Notes: generated from the sequence alone by a model not told the origin. A DNA stretch of 64,000 bases from MH13 sp042140245 (GCF_042140245.1 NZ_CP159483.1:1674001-1738000), one strand, 5' to 3'; numbered from the stretch's first letter, positions 50,688 through 58,579 are shown. Numbers and translations are program-made.

Positions 50688-51116
50688 TCATTGATGTTCA
50701 ACGGTTTTCACTGGCACTCGGCTACTCGACGCGACATGGGAGTCTGCTACTCGGTTGTAGTTTGGAATCTCTTCTGGCCCAGAGGAATCGAAGTAGGCTT
50801 CTAGCGGTGAGAGCTTTGATCGGGCCTGATGACGCGCAACCGCATTGCGCAGGGCATCGGTGGGCTGGGGGGGCGTGTCCAGAGCCTCGAAGGAGGCAGC
50901 ATGATCGCCCGGTTGCAAATGGGTGCGTTCATGCGCCGCGATCGTTGCCAATGCTGGCTGATAGGTCGCGCTCATCGTGAAGACGCTGTCTTCGACGCCG
51001 GAGAGCGCAGCGGCGCGCTGGATGACCTGCTTGATATGCGGCTTGGTGCGAAAGCCCGTGGGCTCCGTGGCGCGCTCGTCAATGTGTTTGGTGTTGTCGG
51101 TGAAGGCGCATGGCAC
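50688..51116 (-). CDS. Orphan DUF1778 (TacA-type) antitoxin with altered C-terminus
   Basis: 142 residues from GTG 51116. 'NTKHIDERATEPTGFRTKPHIKQVIQRAAALSGVEDSVFTMSATYQPALATIAAHERTHLQPGDHAASFEALDTPPQPTDALRNAVARHQARSK' is a DUF1778 domain: ribbon-helix-helix DNA binding plus toxin-binding part. These antitoxins normally precede a GNAT toxin that acetylates aminoacyl-tRNA. Here no toxin follows; the frame runs about 40 unrelated residues to a stop 88 bp from the tRNA. The toxin was probably lost, maybe when the island joined the tRNA. May be non-functional. Confidence 0.75.
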   Translation of the reverse strand: MPCAFTDNTKHIDERATEPTGFRTKPHIKQVIQRAAALSGVEDSVFTMSATYQPALATIAAHERTHLQPGDHAASFEALDTPPQPTDALRNAVARHQARSKLSPLEAYFDSSGPEEIPNYNRVADSHVASSSRVPVKTVEHQ

Positions 51117-51287
51117 TGCTCCTTAAGGCTGATCTGCCAGCAATGTACGTCATTGCGGTGTACTTTTCAGCAACGTTCCGGAGTTGCTAGCGAACAAGCG
51201 TGTGAGACCAACACGCGTTCTAAGGGGCCAAGGGTCAGGGCAGAGAGACCGGGTGAATAGCGGAAAACCTTATCCTCGCATTCCAGG

Positions 51288-52040
51288 TTGCAGGTAGGCT
51301 TCCCTACGTTTCCATCACTCGACGGCTTTGACCCAATGCTCTTCGGCGATCCAATTCTCAATTCTGAACTCCTTCGGCTTCGCAGTGATCTTGCATACGC
51401 CCGGCTCAAAGCGAGGCTCCTAGATCTCAAACACAAGCTTACAGAGCGCGAGCCGTTTGATTTCGTATCTGCTGCCAAAGAGGGTCCCACCTTGCTTGTT
51501 GGGGAGGGCAACCTGAGTTTCGCCCTGTCGCTTGCGTCGAGGATGGGATCGGCTGCCTCTATGCTAAAGGCGACGACCTATGAAACTCGAAGCAACATAT
51601 CAAATGTTGCAAAGAACAATGCTGCTCGGTTGAGCAAGTTAGGGTCACCTGTGCTGCATGGGGTCGATGCAAGAAGGTTGGAAGAACGCTTCCCTGTGAC
51701 GCGCTTCAAGCTTGTGGTTTTTCAGTTTCCGAATGTTGCCAGCCGCAGGCCCCTTCATGGACGGAACCCAAATCATGTGCTCATCAGGCGCTTTCTACGG
51801 AGTGCCAGACATGTGTTGGCCAACAATGGTCGGGTTGCTATCACAGTCATCGATAGTCCACACTATGATGGTACCTTCTCTATGCACGAGGCCGCTGCGT
51901 GGGCTGGACTGTCTCCGCCGCGGATTCACCCTTTTTGGACTGGAGACCATCCAAGCTATACGCATTCAAATACGCAAGACGAAAACGAAAGTGCGCTGGT
52001 CAGACAGGACAAGCTTCAAACATATGTCTTTGAAGAGTAA
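51288..52040 (+). CDS. BMT5-like (DUF2431) Rossmann-fold RNA methyltransferase
   Basis: 250 residues. The N-terminal ~60 residues are helical. The SAM-binding motif VGEGNLSF is at 71-78; then 'KATTYETRSNISNVAKNNAARLSKLGSPVLHGVDARRLEERF', 'VVFQFPNV' (144-150), 'GRNPNHVLIRRFLRSARHVLANNGRVAITV'. This order defines the BMT5-like domain, whose yeast member makes m3U in 25S rRNA; bacterial targets are unknown. The start is uncertain (TTG 51288 or ATG 51336). It overlaps the AlkB-like gene by 17 bp, so the pair is co-translated. Both lie inside the tRNA-flanked island. Confidence 0.75.
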   Translation: MQVGFPTFPSLDGFDPMLFGDPILNSELLRLRSDLAYARLKARLLDLKHKLTEREPFDFVSAAKEGPTLLVGEGNLSFALSLASRMGSAASMLKATTYETRSNISNVAKNNAARLSKLGSPVLHGVDARRLEERFPVTRFKLVVFQFPNVASRRPLHGRNPNHVLIRRFLRSARHVLANNGRVAITVIDSPHYDGTFSMHEAAAWAGLSPPRIHPFWTGDHPSYTHSNTQDENESALVRQDKLQTYVFEE

Positions 52041-52620
52041 GATCGCGACAACTGAAGAGCTCCGACTGCCGCCAGGTGCGCGCTATTTGGCTGGGTTCAT
52101 CGATTTGTCCATGCAGGATGTGCTGATCGCGGCTGTTGACCAGCGACCATGGATCGAGGATCTTAAGCGTCGCGTTCAGCATTATGGCTACCGGTACGAC
52201 TATCGGGCTCGAACCGTAACGCCCGATGCCTATCTCGGGCTTTTGCCACAATGGGCTTCCGATCTGGCGGGCAGGCTTGTCAGCAATGGCTGGTTCGAAA
52301 AGCCTCCGGATCAGCTGATTGTCAACGAGTATCTGCCCGGACAAGGCATTTCGGCGCATGTGGATTGCGTGCCCTGCTTTGGCGACGTGATCGTGTCGAT
52401 CAGCCTGCTTTCCGCATGTGAGATGGTATTCAAGGAGCGCGGTACAGATCAAAGGCGGGCGGTTGTGCTCGAGCCTCGATCTGCACTTCTTATTGCTGGT
52501 CCGGCGCGCAGTGATTGGACCCATGAAATACCAGCTCGCAAATCAGACCCAATCGATGGTCAACGAGTGCCGCGATCGCGCCGCCTCTCACTCACCTTTC
52601 GAACCGTCGAGGTGTCGTAG
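52024..52620 (+). CDS. AlkB-family Fe(II)/2-oxoglutarate dioxygenase, ALKBH8-like
   Basis: 198 residues. Iron ligands His112 and Asp114 ('NEYLPGQGISAHVDCVPCFGDVIVSISLLS') and His167 ('SDWTHEIPAR'), and the 2-oxoglutarate arginines Arg187 and Arg193 ('RRLSLTFR'), are all present, so it should be active. The segment 'NEYLPGQGISAHVD...FGDVIVSISL' is closest, by eye, to the AlkB domain of ALKBH8 (tRNA wobble-uridine hydroxylase) rather than to E. coli AlkB. Its ATG lies 17 bp inside the preceding methyltransferase gene. An RNA substrate is plausible, but DNA repair cannot be excluded. Confidence 0.85.
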   Translation: MSLKSKIATTEELRLPPGARYLAGFIDLSMQDVLIAAVDQRPWIEDLKRRVQHYGYRYDYRARTVTPDAYLGLLPQWASDLAGRLVSNGWFEKPPDQLIVNEYLPGQGISAHVDCVPCFGDVIVSISLLSACEMVFKERGTDQRRAVVLEPRSALLIAGPARSDWTHEIPARKSDPIDGQRVPRSRRLSLTFRTVEVS

Positions 52621-52989
52621 GGCTCCCGGGTCTCAATTGGGGTGCAAGTGCTGCTGGGTTTGAATGCAACGGGATGGAAAAGCTTGAAGCATGTCAGAGG
52701 CTTATTCGCTATGCCGATGAAACGTCCCATGACACAAGTTGCGTTGGTTTGAGATCAAGTGACTGGTATCTTTGTCTTTGTTTTTAATTCGCGTGTAGGG
52801 GGTTCAAGTCTCTCCTCCACTACTATTTTTCTCCACGCAAACACCTTTTTAGCAGTGCTGACAAGACAGCTCCCTGGTCTTGTGCCGCTAGAAAAATACT
52901 TGGTCTGTCATGGAAGTGCAAAGCCCTGAGGTGACTGTTTCTCTGACAGCATGATTGAGCTTTTGGCTATGCGACCTCTGCTGCCACAC
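52621..52989. other. Non-coding stretch at the island's right end
   Basis: I see no gene in these 369 bp. They contain only the tRNA-like 40-bp fragment at 52786-52825, followed by a T-run, and then unremarkable sequence up to the dctM stop. Confidence 0.5.
52786..52825 (+). repeat. Degraded copy of tRNA-Met 3' half (attR-like)
   Basis: Aligns without gaps to 50561-50600 (end of anticodon loop through CCA): 35 of 40 bases identical, mismatches at positions 4, 12, 26, 34 and 39. The T-loop and surrounding GGGGGTTCAAGTC are intact. There is no 5' tRNA half next to it, so it is not a decayed full tRNA. Confidence 0.85.
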
Positions 52990-54249
52990 CTAAAGAAGAG
53001 CGGTTGATATGGCAGGGAAGCGGCTGAGAAGCACAAGGACGCACGCCACCGCGAGTAGAAACGGCCAAAGCGATTTTAGGATCCGTCCTGGCGTTACGCC
53101 GCTGGCTGATGATGTGATGTAGAGCCCAACGCCCACAGGTGGTGTCAACAAGCCAAGCACGAGGTTGAGGCACATCACAACGCCGAACTGATAGGGGCTG
53201 ATGTCGTAATTGTTCATCGCAATCGGCAGCAGGATCGGCGAGATGAGAATGACAGCGGCGATGCCATCGATCAGCATGCCAATAAAGAGCAAGATCACGT
53301 TGACGATCAGCAAGAACAAGAAGGGATTGCTGGTGATTGAGGTGATTAGCACCGCCAGCTTTTGGGGCAGGGCCTCATAAATGATGACCCAGCCAAAGAC
53401 ATTGGCCGCGGCAATCATGAAAATGATCATCGAGGCGTTCATGGCTGTGCGCTTGAACATCTCAAAAATCGCCGACGGCTTCATTTCGCGATACACCAGC
53501 CAACCAATCAGGAAGGCGATCAGAGAGGCAATGGCAGCGCTCTCGGTAGGTGTTGCAATGCCGAACAAAATGCCGCCGATGATCGCAAAAGGAATAAGCG
53601 CGGCTGGCAAGCATTGAAAAAGCGCCGAGAAGGCTTCTTTTTTGTCGAACCAATCACCTTTGGGAAAGTCTGCTGAGAGGCCGACGACAAAAATCACCGC
53701 AGCAAACGAGGCCGCCAGCAGGAGTCCCGGTAGGATGCCGGCCAAGAACATGTCGGCGATAGGGATTTGGGCAAGCACCCCATAGATAACGAACATCATG
53801 GAGGGTGGAATAACAGGCGCTAGCAATCCGCCGGCTGCGGTTGTCGCCGCCGCAAACCCCTTGTCGTATCCTTCTTTCTCCATCTCTGGCGGCATCGCGC
53901 GGGCCATAACAGCGATCTGAGCGGTTGCGGAGCCAATGATGGCGGCCATGAACATGTTGGCGAGCAAGTTTATGTAGGCCAGCCCGCCGCGAAACCCGCC
54001 AACGAAGACCCGCGCGGCATTGATCAGCCGACGAGTCATTCCGCCCTCGTTCATCATCTCGCCGGTAAGCATGAAAAGGGGGATGGCTAGCAGCCCATAG
54101 TTCTCCAGGCCGGAGAACATTTTTTGAGCGAAGCTGTCATAGAGAACCGTGTTTCCACTCTCCCAAATGTACCAGATCGCGGTCAGTGCGAGCACCAGAG
54201 CGACTGGAACGGCGATCAGCAGCTTGAAGGCAAAAATTAGCGGCGTCAT
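52990..54249 (-). CDS. TRAP transporter large permease (DctM)
   Basis: 419 residues with about 12 membrane helices. Starts 'MTPLIFAFKLLIAVPVALVLALTAIWYI', then typical DctM regions 'LLAIPLFMLTGEMMNEGGMTRRLINAARVFVGGFRGGLAYINLLANMFMAAIIGSATAQIAVM' and 'GFAAATTAAGGLLAPVIPPSMMFVIYG', 'PTESAAIASLIAFLIG', 'LTPPVGVGLYITSSASG'. It moves the ligand with sodium. It overlaps dctQ by 4 bp. The substrate is likely linked to the kynurenine-type genes upstream. Confidence 0.95.
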   Translation of the reverse strand: MTPLIFAFKLLIAVPVALVLALTAIWYIWESGNTVLYDSFAQKMFSGLENYGLLAIPLFMLTGEMMNEGGMTRRLINAARVFVGGFRGGLAYINLLANMFMAAIIGSATAQIAVMARAMPPEMEKEGYDKGFAAATTAAGGLLAPVIPPSMMFVIYGVLAQIPIADMFLAGILPGLLLAASFAAVIFVVGLSADFPKGDWFDKKEAFSALFQCLPAALIPFAIIGGILFGIATPTESAAIASLIAFLIGWLVYREMKPSAIFEMFKRTAMNASMIIFMIAAANVFGWVIIYEALPQKLAVLITSITSNPFLFLLIVNVILLFIGMLIDGIAAVILISPILLPIAMNNYDISPYQFGVVMCLNLVLGLLTPPVGVGLYITSSASGVTPGRILKSLWPFLLAVACVLVLLSRFPAISTALL

Positions 54250-54785
54250 GAGGATGCAGTCTCATCTTTGGTGCCTTGGTCGAGCAGATTGGCAACGCTG
54301 TGCAGGGTGGCTCCAATGGCAAAAGCCCACATGACCATCCAGACCCAAAACTTTCTAATCCCCAGTGTGCTTGTCGGTTCGGCATAGATGAAGTTGAACG
54401 TCGCGCCCTGGAAAGCTTGGGTATCGAAGCCTTGGCGCGCCAGTTCCAACGGTGAGTACCAGCGCCAGCAGAACCAGATCATGAAAAGGGCGAAGATGAG
54501 CACCACCACATCCACCAGTTTGGCTGTGATGCGACGGAGCAATGGGGGCAGGCTGTCGGTTAGGATCGTGATGGCGACTGTGTGGCCGAAATGCAGAGCG
54601 GCTGACGCCCCAAGAAAGGTCATCCACGCCATGGCATAGATGGCCAGTTCATCCACCCAAAAAAGAGCTGACCCGATGCTGCGTGTGATGACATTGAGGA
54701 GGATAAGAGCTGTGATCGAGAGCGCCAGGAGCGCCGCGACTGTGAGTTCAACACGCGCCCAACGCGCGGAGAGGCGTCCGATCAT
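54246..54785 (-). CDS. TRAP transporter small permease (DctQ)
   Basis: 179 residues, four membrane helices: 'VAALLALSITALILLNVITRSIGSALFWVDELAIYAMAWMTFLGASAALHFGHTVAITIL' carries the DctQ core ('W.DE...Y...W..FLGA..AL..G.H'). ATG 54785 is chosen; the frame continues upstream to 54830, but without family-like sequence. Sits between dctP and dctM. Confidence 0.92.
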   Translation of the reverse strand: MIGRLSARWARVELTVAALLALSITALILLNVITRSIGSALFWVDELAIYAMAWMTFLGASAALHFGHTVAITILTDSLPPLLRRITAKLVDVVVLIFALFMIWFCWRWYSPLELARQGFDTQAFQGATFNFIYAEPTSTLGIRKFWVWMVMWAFAIGATLHSVANLLDQGTKDETASS

Positions 54786-54845
54786 ATGCCCACCATGTGC
54801 AGGGCGCGCACCAAAGCGCGTGCCCTGCATATTAGATTAAGGCGA

Positions 54846-55823
54846 TCACTCAGCCGTTGCTGTGGCAACGTCTCGCAACGCATCCAGGGACTGTGAGCGT
54901 TCCGACCAAATGTCGTTCCAAGCGTCGATGGCGTCGTTGAAAAAACTCTCATCGACTTCAACATAGGTGCGTCCTGTCTCACGGATCTGATCAAGCCAAT
55001 CTTGCTCTCTGGCAACATAGGTGTCGATGGTGCTGTCGACGTGATGGGCCATCAAATCGCCAATCATTGCCCGGTCCTCTTCCGATAGACCTGCCCAGAC
55101 CCGTGCCGAAACCAAGCCGACCATGGGGAACATCATATGATCTGATTGCACGATGGTGTCGGCGTGCTCGTAGTATTTGAGCACCCAAATCAACTCAGCA
55201 TCCATATCAATCGCATCGACCTGGCCGTTGGCCAGCGCGTCATAGACGGAGGGGAGGGGCATTGGCGTTGGCGCGGCTCCCACGGCGTTGTAGAAATCAA
55301 GGATTGGCTCAAACGGCGTGATGCGAAGCTTAAGCCCTGCCAGATCATCTGCCGACGTGATATCGCCTCGGCTTACAATCTGACGCAGGCCAGCCATGCC
55401 ATAACCCGTCCCAACAACACCAACCTGCGCTGGTAGCTGCTCGAGCATCGCCTGTGCTGTTTCACTGCGCAGGATGCGCCCAGCATGTGCGATATCATTG
55501 GCAAGATACGGTGCGTAGAGGGCACCAAAGTCAGGGGCACGATTGGACACTTCAGCCACCGTCATAAAGGCCATATCAAGCGCACCGGTTTGCAATTGCT
55601 GCAGCATCTCAGCCTCGTTGCCGAGCTGTCGTGCAGGAAAGACTGTTACAGTGTGAGCGCCGCCGCTGGCTTCGGCCAACTCAGCACCAAAAGCTTCGGC
55701 TGCAACTGTCCAGATGTGCGGTGGCGGTGTGATAAGGCCGAGACGGAATTCCTCAGCGAAGGCTGGCCCGGTTGAGGCCAACGCAAGCGCTGCCCCTGTC
55801 AGTGCTTTTGTGAGAGCATTCAT
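54846..55823 (-). CDS. TRAP transporter substrate-binding protein (DctP)
   Basis: 325 residues with a signal peptide ending near 'TGPAFAEEFRLG'. DctP fold: 'LGLITPPPHIWTVAAEAFGAELAEASGGAHTVTVFPARQLGNEAEMLQQLQTGALDMAFMTVAEVSN', 'ADDLAGLKLRITPFEPILDFYNAVGAAPTPMPLPSVYDALANGQVDAIDMDAELI'. The conserved Arg that holds carboxylates is in 'LKLRIT'. The ligand is thus probably an organic acid or amino acid. Follows the dioxygenase gene by 30 bp, in one operon with it. Confidence 0.94.
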   Translation of the reverse strand: MNALTKALTGAALALASTGPAFAEEFRLGLITPPPHIWTVAAEAFGAELAEASGGAHTVTVFPARQLGNEAEMLQQLQTGALDMAFMTVAEVSNRAPDFGALYAPYLANDIAHAGRILRSETAQAMLEQLPAQVGVVGTGYGMAGLRQIVSRGDITSADDLAGLKLRITPFEPILDFYNAVGAAPTPMPLPSVYDALANGQVDAIDMDAELIWVLKYYEHADTIVQSDHMMFPMVGLVSARVWAGLSEEDRAMIGDLMAHHVDSTIDTYVAREQDWLDQIRETGRTYVEVDESFFNDAIDAWNDIWSERSQSLDALRDVATATAE

Positions 55824-55853
55824 TGGTCTGATCCTTGTTCTGTTTGCTTGGTC

Positions 55854-56417
55854 TCAGAGCTGCACCCAGCCCTCAGGCGGCTTGCCTTTGCCCGGATGAA
55901 GTGTGCCGCAATGCGGGCAGGTTCGGGCCTCGGTGCTGTTGTGGAAGGCGTCATAGATTTTGGGCAATGCCGTCACGATGCCTTCCGGCCCGTCCAGCGC
56001 AACTTCCTCGCGATGAACCCGTCCTTGGCAGTTGAAGCAGTACCACTCAAAACCCTCTTTCATCCCCGGTTGACGCGGTGCTTCCACCACAATGCCAACC
56101 GACCCCTCTTGTGGCCGCTGTGGCGCATGACGCACATGCGGCGGAAGCAAGAAAACCTCACCCTCACGCACCGGTACATCATAGATTTTGCCGCCATCGG
56201 CGATTTTCAGCATCATGTCGCCCTTCTGCTGAAAGAACCATTCTTCTACCGGATCATCGTGGAAATCAACGCGCGTATTGGGTCCACCTACAACCATGAC
56301 GATCATATCACCCTCTTTGTGGAGCAACTGATTACCAACAGGTGGGCGCAGCTTGTCGGCGTGATCCTCCACCCATTTCTTGAAGTTGAAGGGCTTCAAT
56401 GTGGGATGATGGGTCAT
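55854..56417 (-). CDS. nbaC: 3-Hydroxyanthranilate 3,4-dioxygenase
   Basis: 187 residues, cupin fold. Catalytic iron ligands His53, Glu59 ('RVDFHDDPVEEWFFQQKGDM') and His97 ('LPPHVRHAPQRP') match those of the bacterial enzyme. The C-terminal rubredoxin-like metal site has two CxxC pairs (127/130, 167/170), as in bacterial forms. It opens 3-hydroxyanthranilate to 2-amino-3-carboxymuconate semialdehyde, which closes spontaneously to quinolinate unless used. First gene of an operon with the TRAP transporter. A LysR-type box lies about 105 bp upstream. No decarboxylase (ACMSD) gene is seen in the window. Confidence 0.95.
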   Translation of the reverse strand: MTHHPTLKPFNFKKWVEDHADKLRPPVGNQLLHKEGDMIVMVVGGPNTRVDFHDDPVEEWFFQQKGDMMLKIADGGKIYDVPVREGEVFLLPPHVRHAPQRPQEGSVGIVVEAPRQPGMKEGFEWYCFNCQGRVHREEVALDGPEGIVTALPKIYDAFHNSTEARTCPHCGTLHPGKGKPPEGWVQL

Positions 56418-56521
56418 TGGTTTCTCCCGCCTAGCGCGTTGTTTCGTCCACTATAGGTGCTGTTTGAAGGGGAAGCGTAGGAGAAATTGAAGCAAAGCAA
56501 TATTTGTTTCCGGGAAAGTGG

Positions 56522-56540
56522 ATATCGGTATTCTTGATAT
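56522..56540 (-). promoter_or_regulatory. LysR-type box A (dioxygenase-TRAP operon)
   Basis: ATATC-GGTATTCTT-GATAT, a perfect 5-bp inverted repeat of the LTTR form ATC-N9-GAT, in the 236-bp gap upstream of the dioxygenase. Two more copies are at 57720 and 59545. Confidence 0.75.
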
Positions 56541-56653
56541 CAAAGCTATGCTGATAAGTACCTTCTCCAGCCGCATGGCGGACACTCGCGCGCGGCAAAA
56601 AGAGCTGGCAAAAGCCAACGAGCTGTCGCTTCCCTCAAACAAAGGGCATTCTG

Positions 56654-57607
56654 TTAAAGTTGAAGGCCACAGGTCTCAAAGGCAGCTCTTGTGGCGGCTT
56701 TCTCTGCCTCGGTAAGCTCGAGCATAGGATGGCGCACGCGGCCGCCGACCTGGCCTAAAAGCTCTTGCCAGTGTTTGCCATGGGCGGTTGGTTTGCCACC
56801 TGGCTTGGTGTTGCGGATTGCATCGCGTACGGGCTGCAAGCTATCGCGGACGCGCCGGGCCGCAGCAAAATCACCGGCAAAAGCCAGCTGGGTGTACTCA
56901 TGCATCCGACGATCATTCTTGGTCTGCAGCTGGTAAGGGGGCGAGGAGCACAGATAAAGCTGCCAGCCGAGTTCCTCGATGTTGTCAAGCCAATCATCTT
57001 CCGCCGAAGTCGAGACCAGGATTTTGTCGCCTACCATCTGGGTGAGGCGGGCATACATCTCCCGTGGCACGGAGTATTTGATCGCCATGATGTTGGGCAG
57101 GTCCGCGATGCGGGCGCAGGTTTCTGGCTCCATCAGATAGCCGCTATCAGGATGGCTCCACATCGCGATGCCAATATCCAGCCGGTCGCAGAGATGCTTG
57201 TAGTAACTGTAAAGCACCTCGTCGCGGTCGTGGCAGAAGCTGAGCATCGGCGCGTGGACCACCACATAGTCCGCGCCACATTCCTGGGCGTGGCGACCTA
57301 AATCCAGCACGGTGTCGACGTTCTGGTCGGAGATCGACATGATCGTGCCAGCCTTGTCGCCGCACTCTTCTACGGCAATGGTCATGTTGCGTTTGCGCTC
57401 GTCCAGTGACATCGACCAGAACTCGCCCTGCTTTCCGGCGATGAAAAGCCCTTGAATCTCCAGATCATCAATCCAGTGCCGGATATTGCTCCGCAAGCCG
57501 ACTTCATCAAGTTCCAGGTTGTTGTCAAACGGATTGAGAGCAGCTGCCCAGATCCCATGCATGGTTTCGCGGGCATAGGTTTTGGCTTCGTTCTTGGTGT
57601 ACTTCAT
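56654..57607 (-). CDS. DapA/N-acetylneuraminate-lyase superfamily protein with altered active site
   Basis: 317 residues, TIM barrel. The Schiff-base lysine is Lys177 in 'PNIMAIKYSVPR'. The region that is normally Y-N-x-P in DHDPS is 'AMWSHPDSG' here, with Trp150 where the catalytic tyrosine is expected. Other parts are family-like ('GIWAAALNPFDNNLELDEVGLRSNIRHWIDDLEIQGLFIAGKQGEFWSMSLDER'; the usual G-T-G-E loop is AGKQGE). It is therefore not a lysine-pathway DapA but a lyase/aldolase of unknown substrate. Context points to a step after 3-hydroxyanthranilate cleavage. Divergent from the aspartate-dehydrogenase-like gene with a shared LysR box. Confidence 0.82.
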   Translation of the reverse strand: MKYTKNEAKTYARETMHGIWAAALNPFDNNLELDEVGLRSNIRHWIDDLEIQGLFIAGKQGEFWSMSLDERKRNMTIAVEECGDKAGTIMSISDQNVDTVLDLGRHAQECGADYVVVHAPMLSFCHDRDEVLYSYYKHLCDRLDIGIAMWSHPDSGYLMEPETCARIADLPNIMAIKYSVPREMYARLTQMVGDKILVSTSAEDDWLDNIEELGWQLYLCSSPPYQLQTKNDRRMHEYTQLAFAGDFAAARRVRDSLQPVRDAIRNTKPGGKPTAHGKHWQELLGQVGGRVRHPMLELTEAEKAATRAAFETCGLQL

Positions 57608-57719
57608 AGGCTTGGGTTCCGGTGAAAACGGAGGTGCCAAAGGCACGTAAGGTGCTGCGCTTTGGCTGGCACTAAGGCAAGTCTAGCGCAGAAAAACCAA
57701 TCACATTGACGGAAACTGG

Positions 57720-57738
57720 ATATCCAATAATTTGATAT
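57720..57738. promoter_or_regulatory. LysR-type box B (divergent DapA-like / AspDH-like promoters)
   Basis: ATATC-CAATAATTT-GATAT, perfect 5-bp arms, 50 bp before the AspDH-like ATG and 113 bp before the DapA-like ATG. It overlaps a TTGATATCAA palindrome also present in box A. Confidence 0.75.
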
Positions 57739-57787
57739 CAACGCGTGGTTGATTTCCGATAAACTGTCTTCAAGTCAGGAGGATGCG

Positions 57788-58570
57788 ATGAAGATTGGCA
57801 TCATTGGAGAGGGTGCCGTCGGGCGATATGTGGCGCGGACTCTCGATGAGCGTGGATTGGGGCCGCACGTGATTGTAACGCGATCTCATTCTCTTACAGA
57901 AGGCTTTGGTGACAGCGTCCCCCATGTCGGATCGGTTGTGGAGTTGCCGCCAGATGTGACCTTGATGGTTGATTGTGCCGGGCACGAAGCACTGGCCGAG
58001 CACGGCTGTGCCATCCTTGAGCGCGGTATAGATCTAATCACCATTTCTCTGGGCGCGTTGGCCGAGCCAAGTTTGGCGCAGAAACTTGCTGATGCGGCCC
58101 GCGGCGGCGGCTCGCAACTTCATTTGGCCAGTGGCGCTATCGGCGCGCTTGACTGTTTGCAGGCTGCAAAGGTCGGAGGGCTTAGCGAGGTGACCTATAT
58201 TGGCCGCAAGCCACCGCCCAGTTGGCAAGGGTCGCCGGCAGAACAAGAACTCGATCTTGGTGGGTTGCAGACCGCGACAACGCACTTTGAAGGAACCGCT
58301 AGGGATGCTGCGTTGGCCTATCCAAAAAATGCCAACGTTGCAGCAGCGGTTGCGCTGGCCGGTTTGGGTTTTGATGCAACGAGGGTTAAGCTGGTGGCTG
58401 ATCCTTCCATCACCGCAAATGTTCATGAAATTCACGCATCCGGCGCCTTTGGTCGGTTTTCCTTCCAGATTGAGGGGCAGGCCTTACCCGACAATCCTCG
58501 CAGTTCAGCACTTGCGGCCATGAGCGCTATATCAGCGATTGAGCGTGAACTTGACCCCATCACGATCTGA
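57788..58570 (+). CDS. L-aspartate dehydrogenase-family protein
   Basis: 260 residues. NAD(P)-binding GEGAVG loop near 7-12 ('MKIGIIGEGAVGRYVARTLDERGLG'). C-terminal domain of aspartate dehydrogenase (PF01958 type): 'YPKNANVAAAVALAGLGFDATRVKLVADPSITANVHEIHASGAFGRFSFQIEGQALPDNPRSSALAAMSAI', with catalytic His213. True AspDH makes iminoaspartate for NAD synthesis; here the setting is catabolic, so another amine or imine may be the substrate. AGGAGG is 5 nt before the ATG. A LysR gene follows 9 bp after the stop. Confidence 0.85.
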   Translation: MKIGIIGEGAVGRYVARTLDERGLGPHVIVTRSHSLTEGFGDSVPHVGSVVELPPDVTLMVDCAGHEALAEHGCAILERGIDLITISLGALAEPSLAQKLADAARGGGSQLHLASGAIGALDCLQAAKVGGLSEVTYIGRKPPPSWQGSPAEQELDLGGLQTATTHFEGTARDAALAYPKNANVAAAVALAGLGFDATRVKLVADPSITANVHEIHASGAFGRFSFQIEGQALPDNPRSSALAAMSAISAIERELDPITI

Positions 58571-58579
58571 GGAACTGCC

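Larger units (their letters stand above)
50601..52825 (+). mobile_element. Small tRNA-Met-associated island bounded by a degraded tRNA 3' repeat
   Basis: The DNA between the tRNA 3' end (50600) and a 40-bp degraded copy of the same 3' end (52786-52825, 35 of 40 identical to 50561-50600) holds three accessory-type genes: an orphan DUF1778 antitoxin, a BMT5-like methyltransferase and an AlkB-family dioxygenase. tRNA 3' ends are classic attachment sites, and duplication leaves an attR-like copy. No integrase is present, and the repeat has five mismatches, so the event is old and the element is probably immobile. Confidence 0.6.

Noticed and set aside
52741..52830. A second, degraded full-length tRNA-Met gene
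   Set aside because: Only the 3' 40 bases match; the upstream sequence shows no D arm or acceptor strand, so a duplicated 3' end is the better reading.
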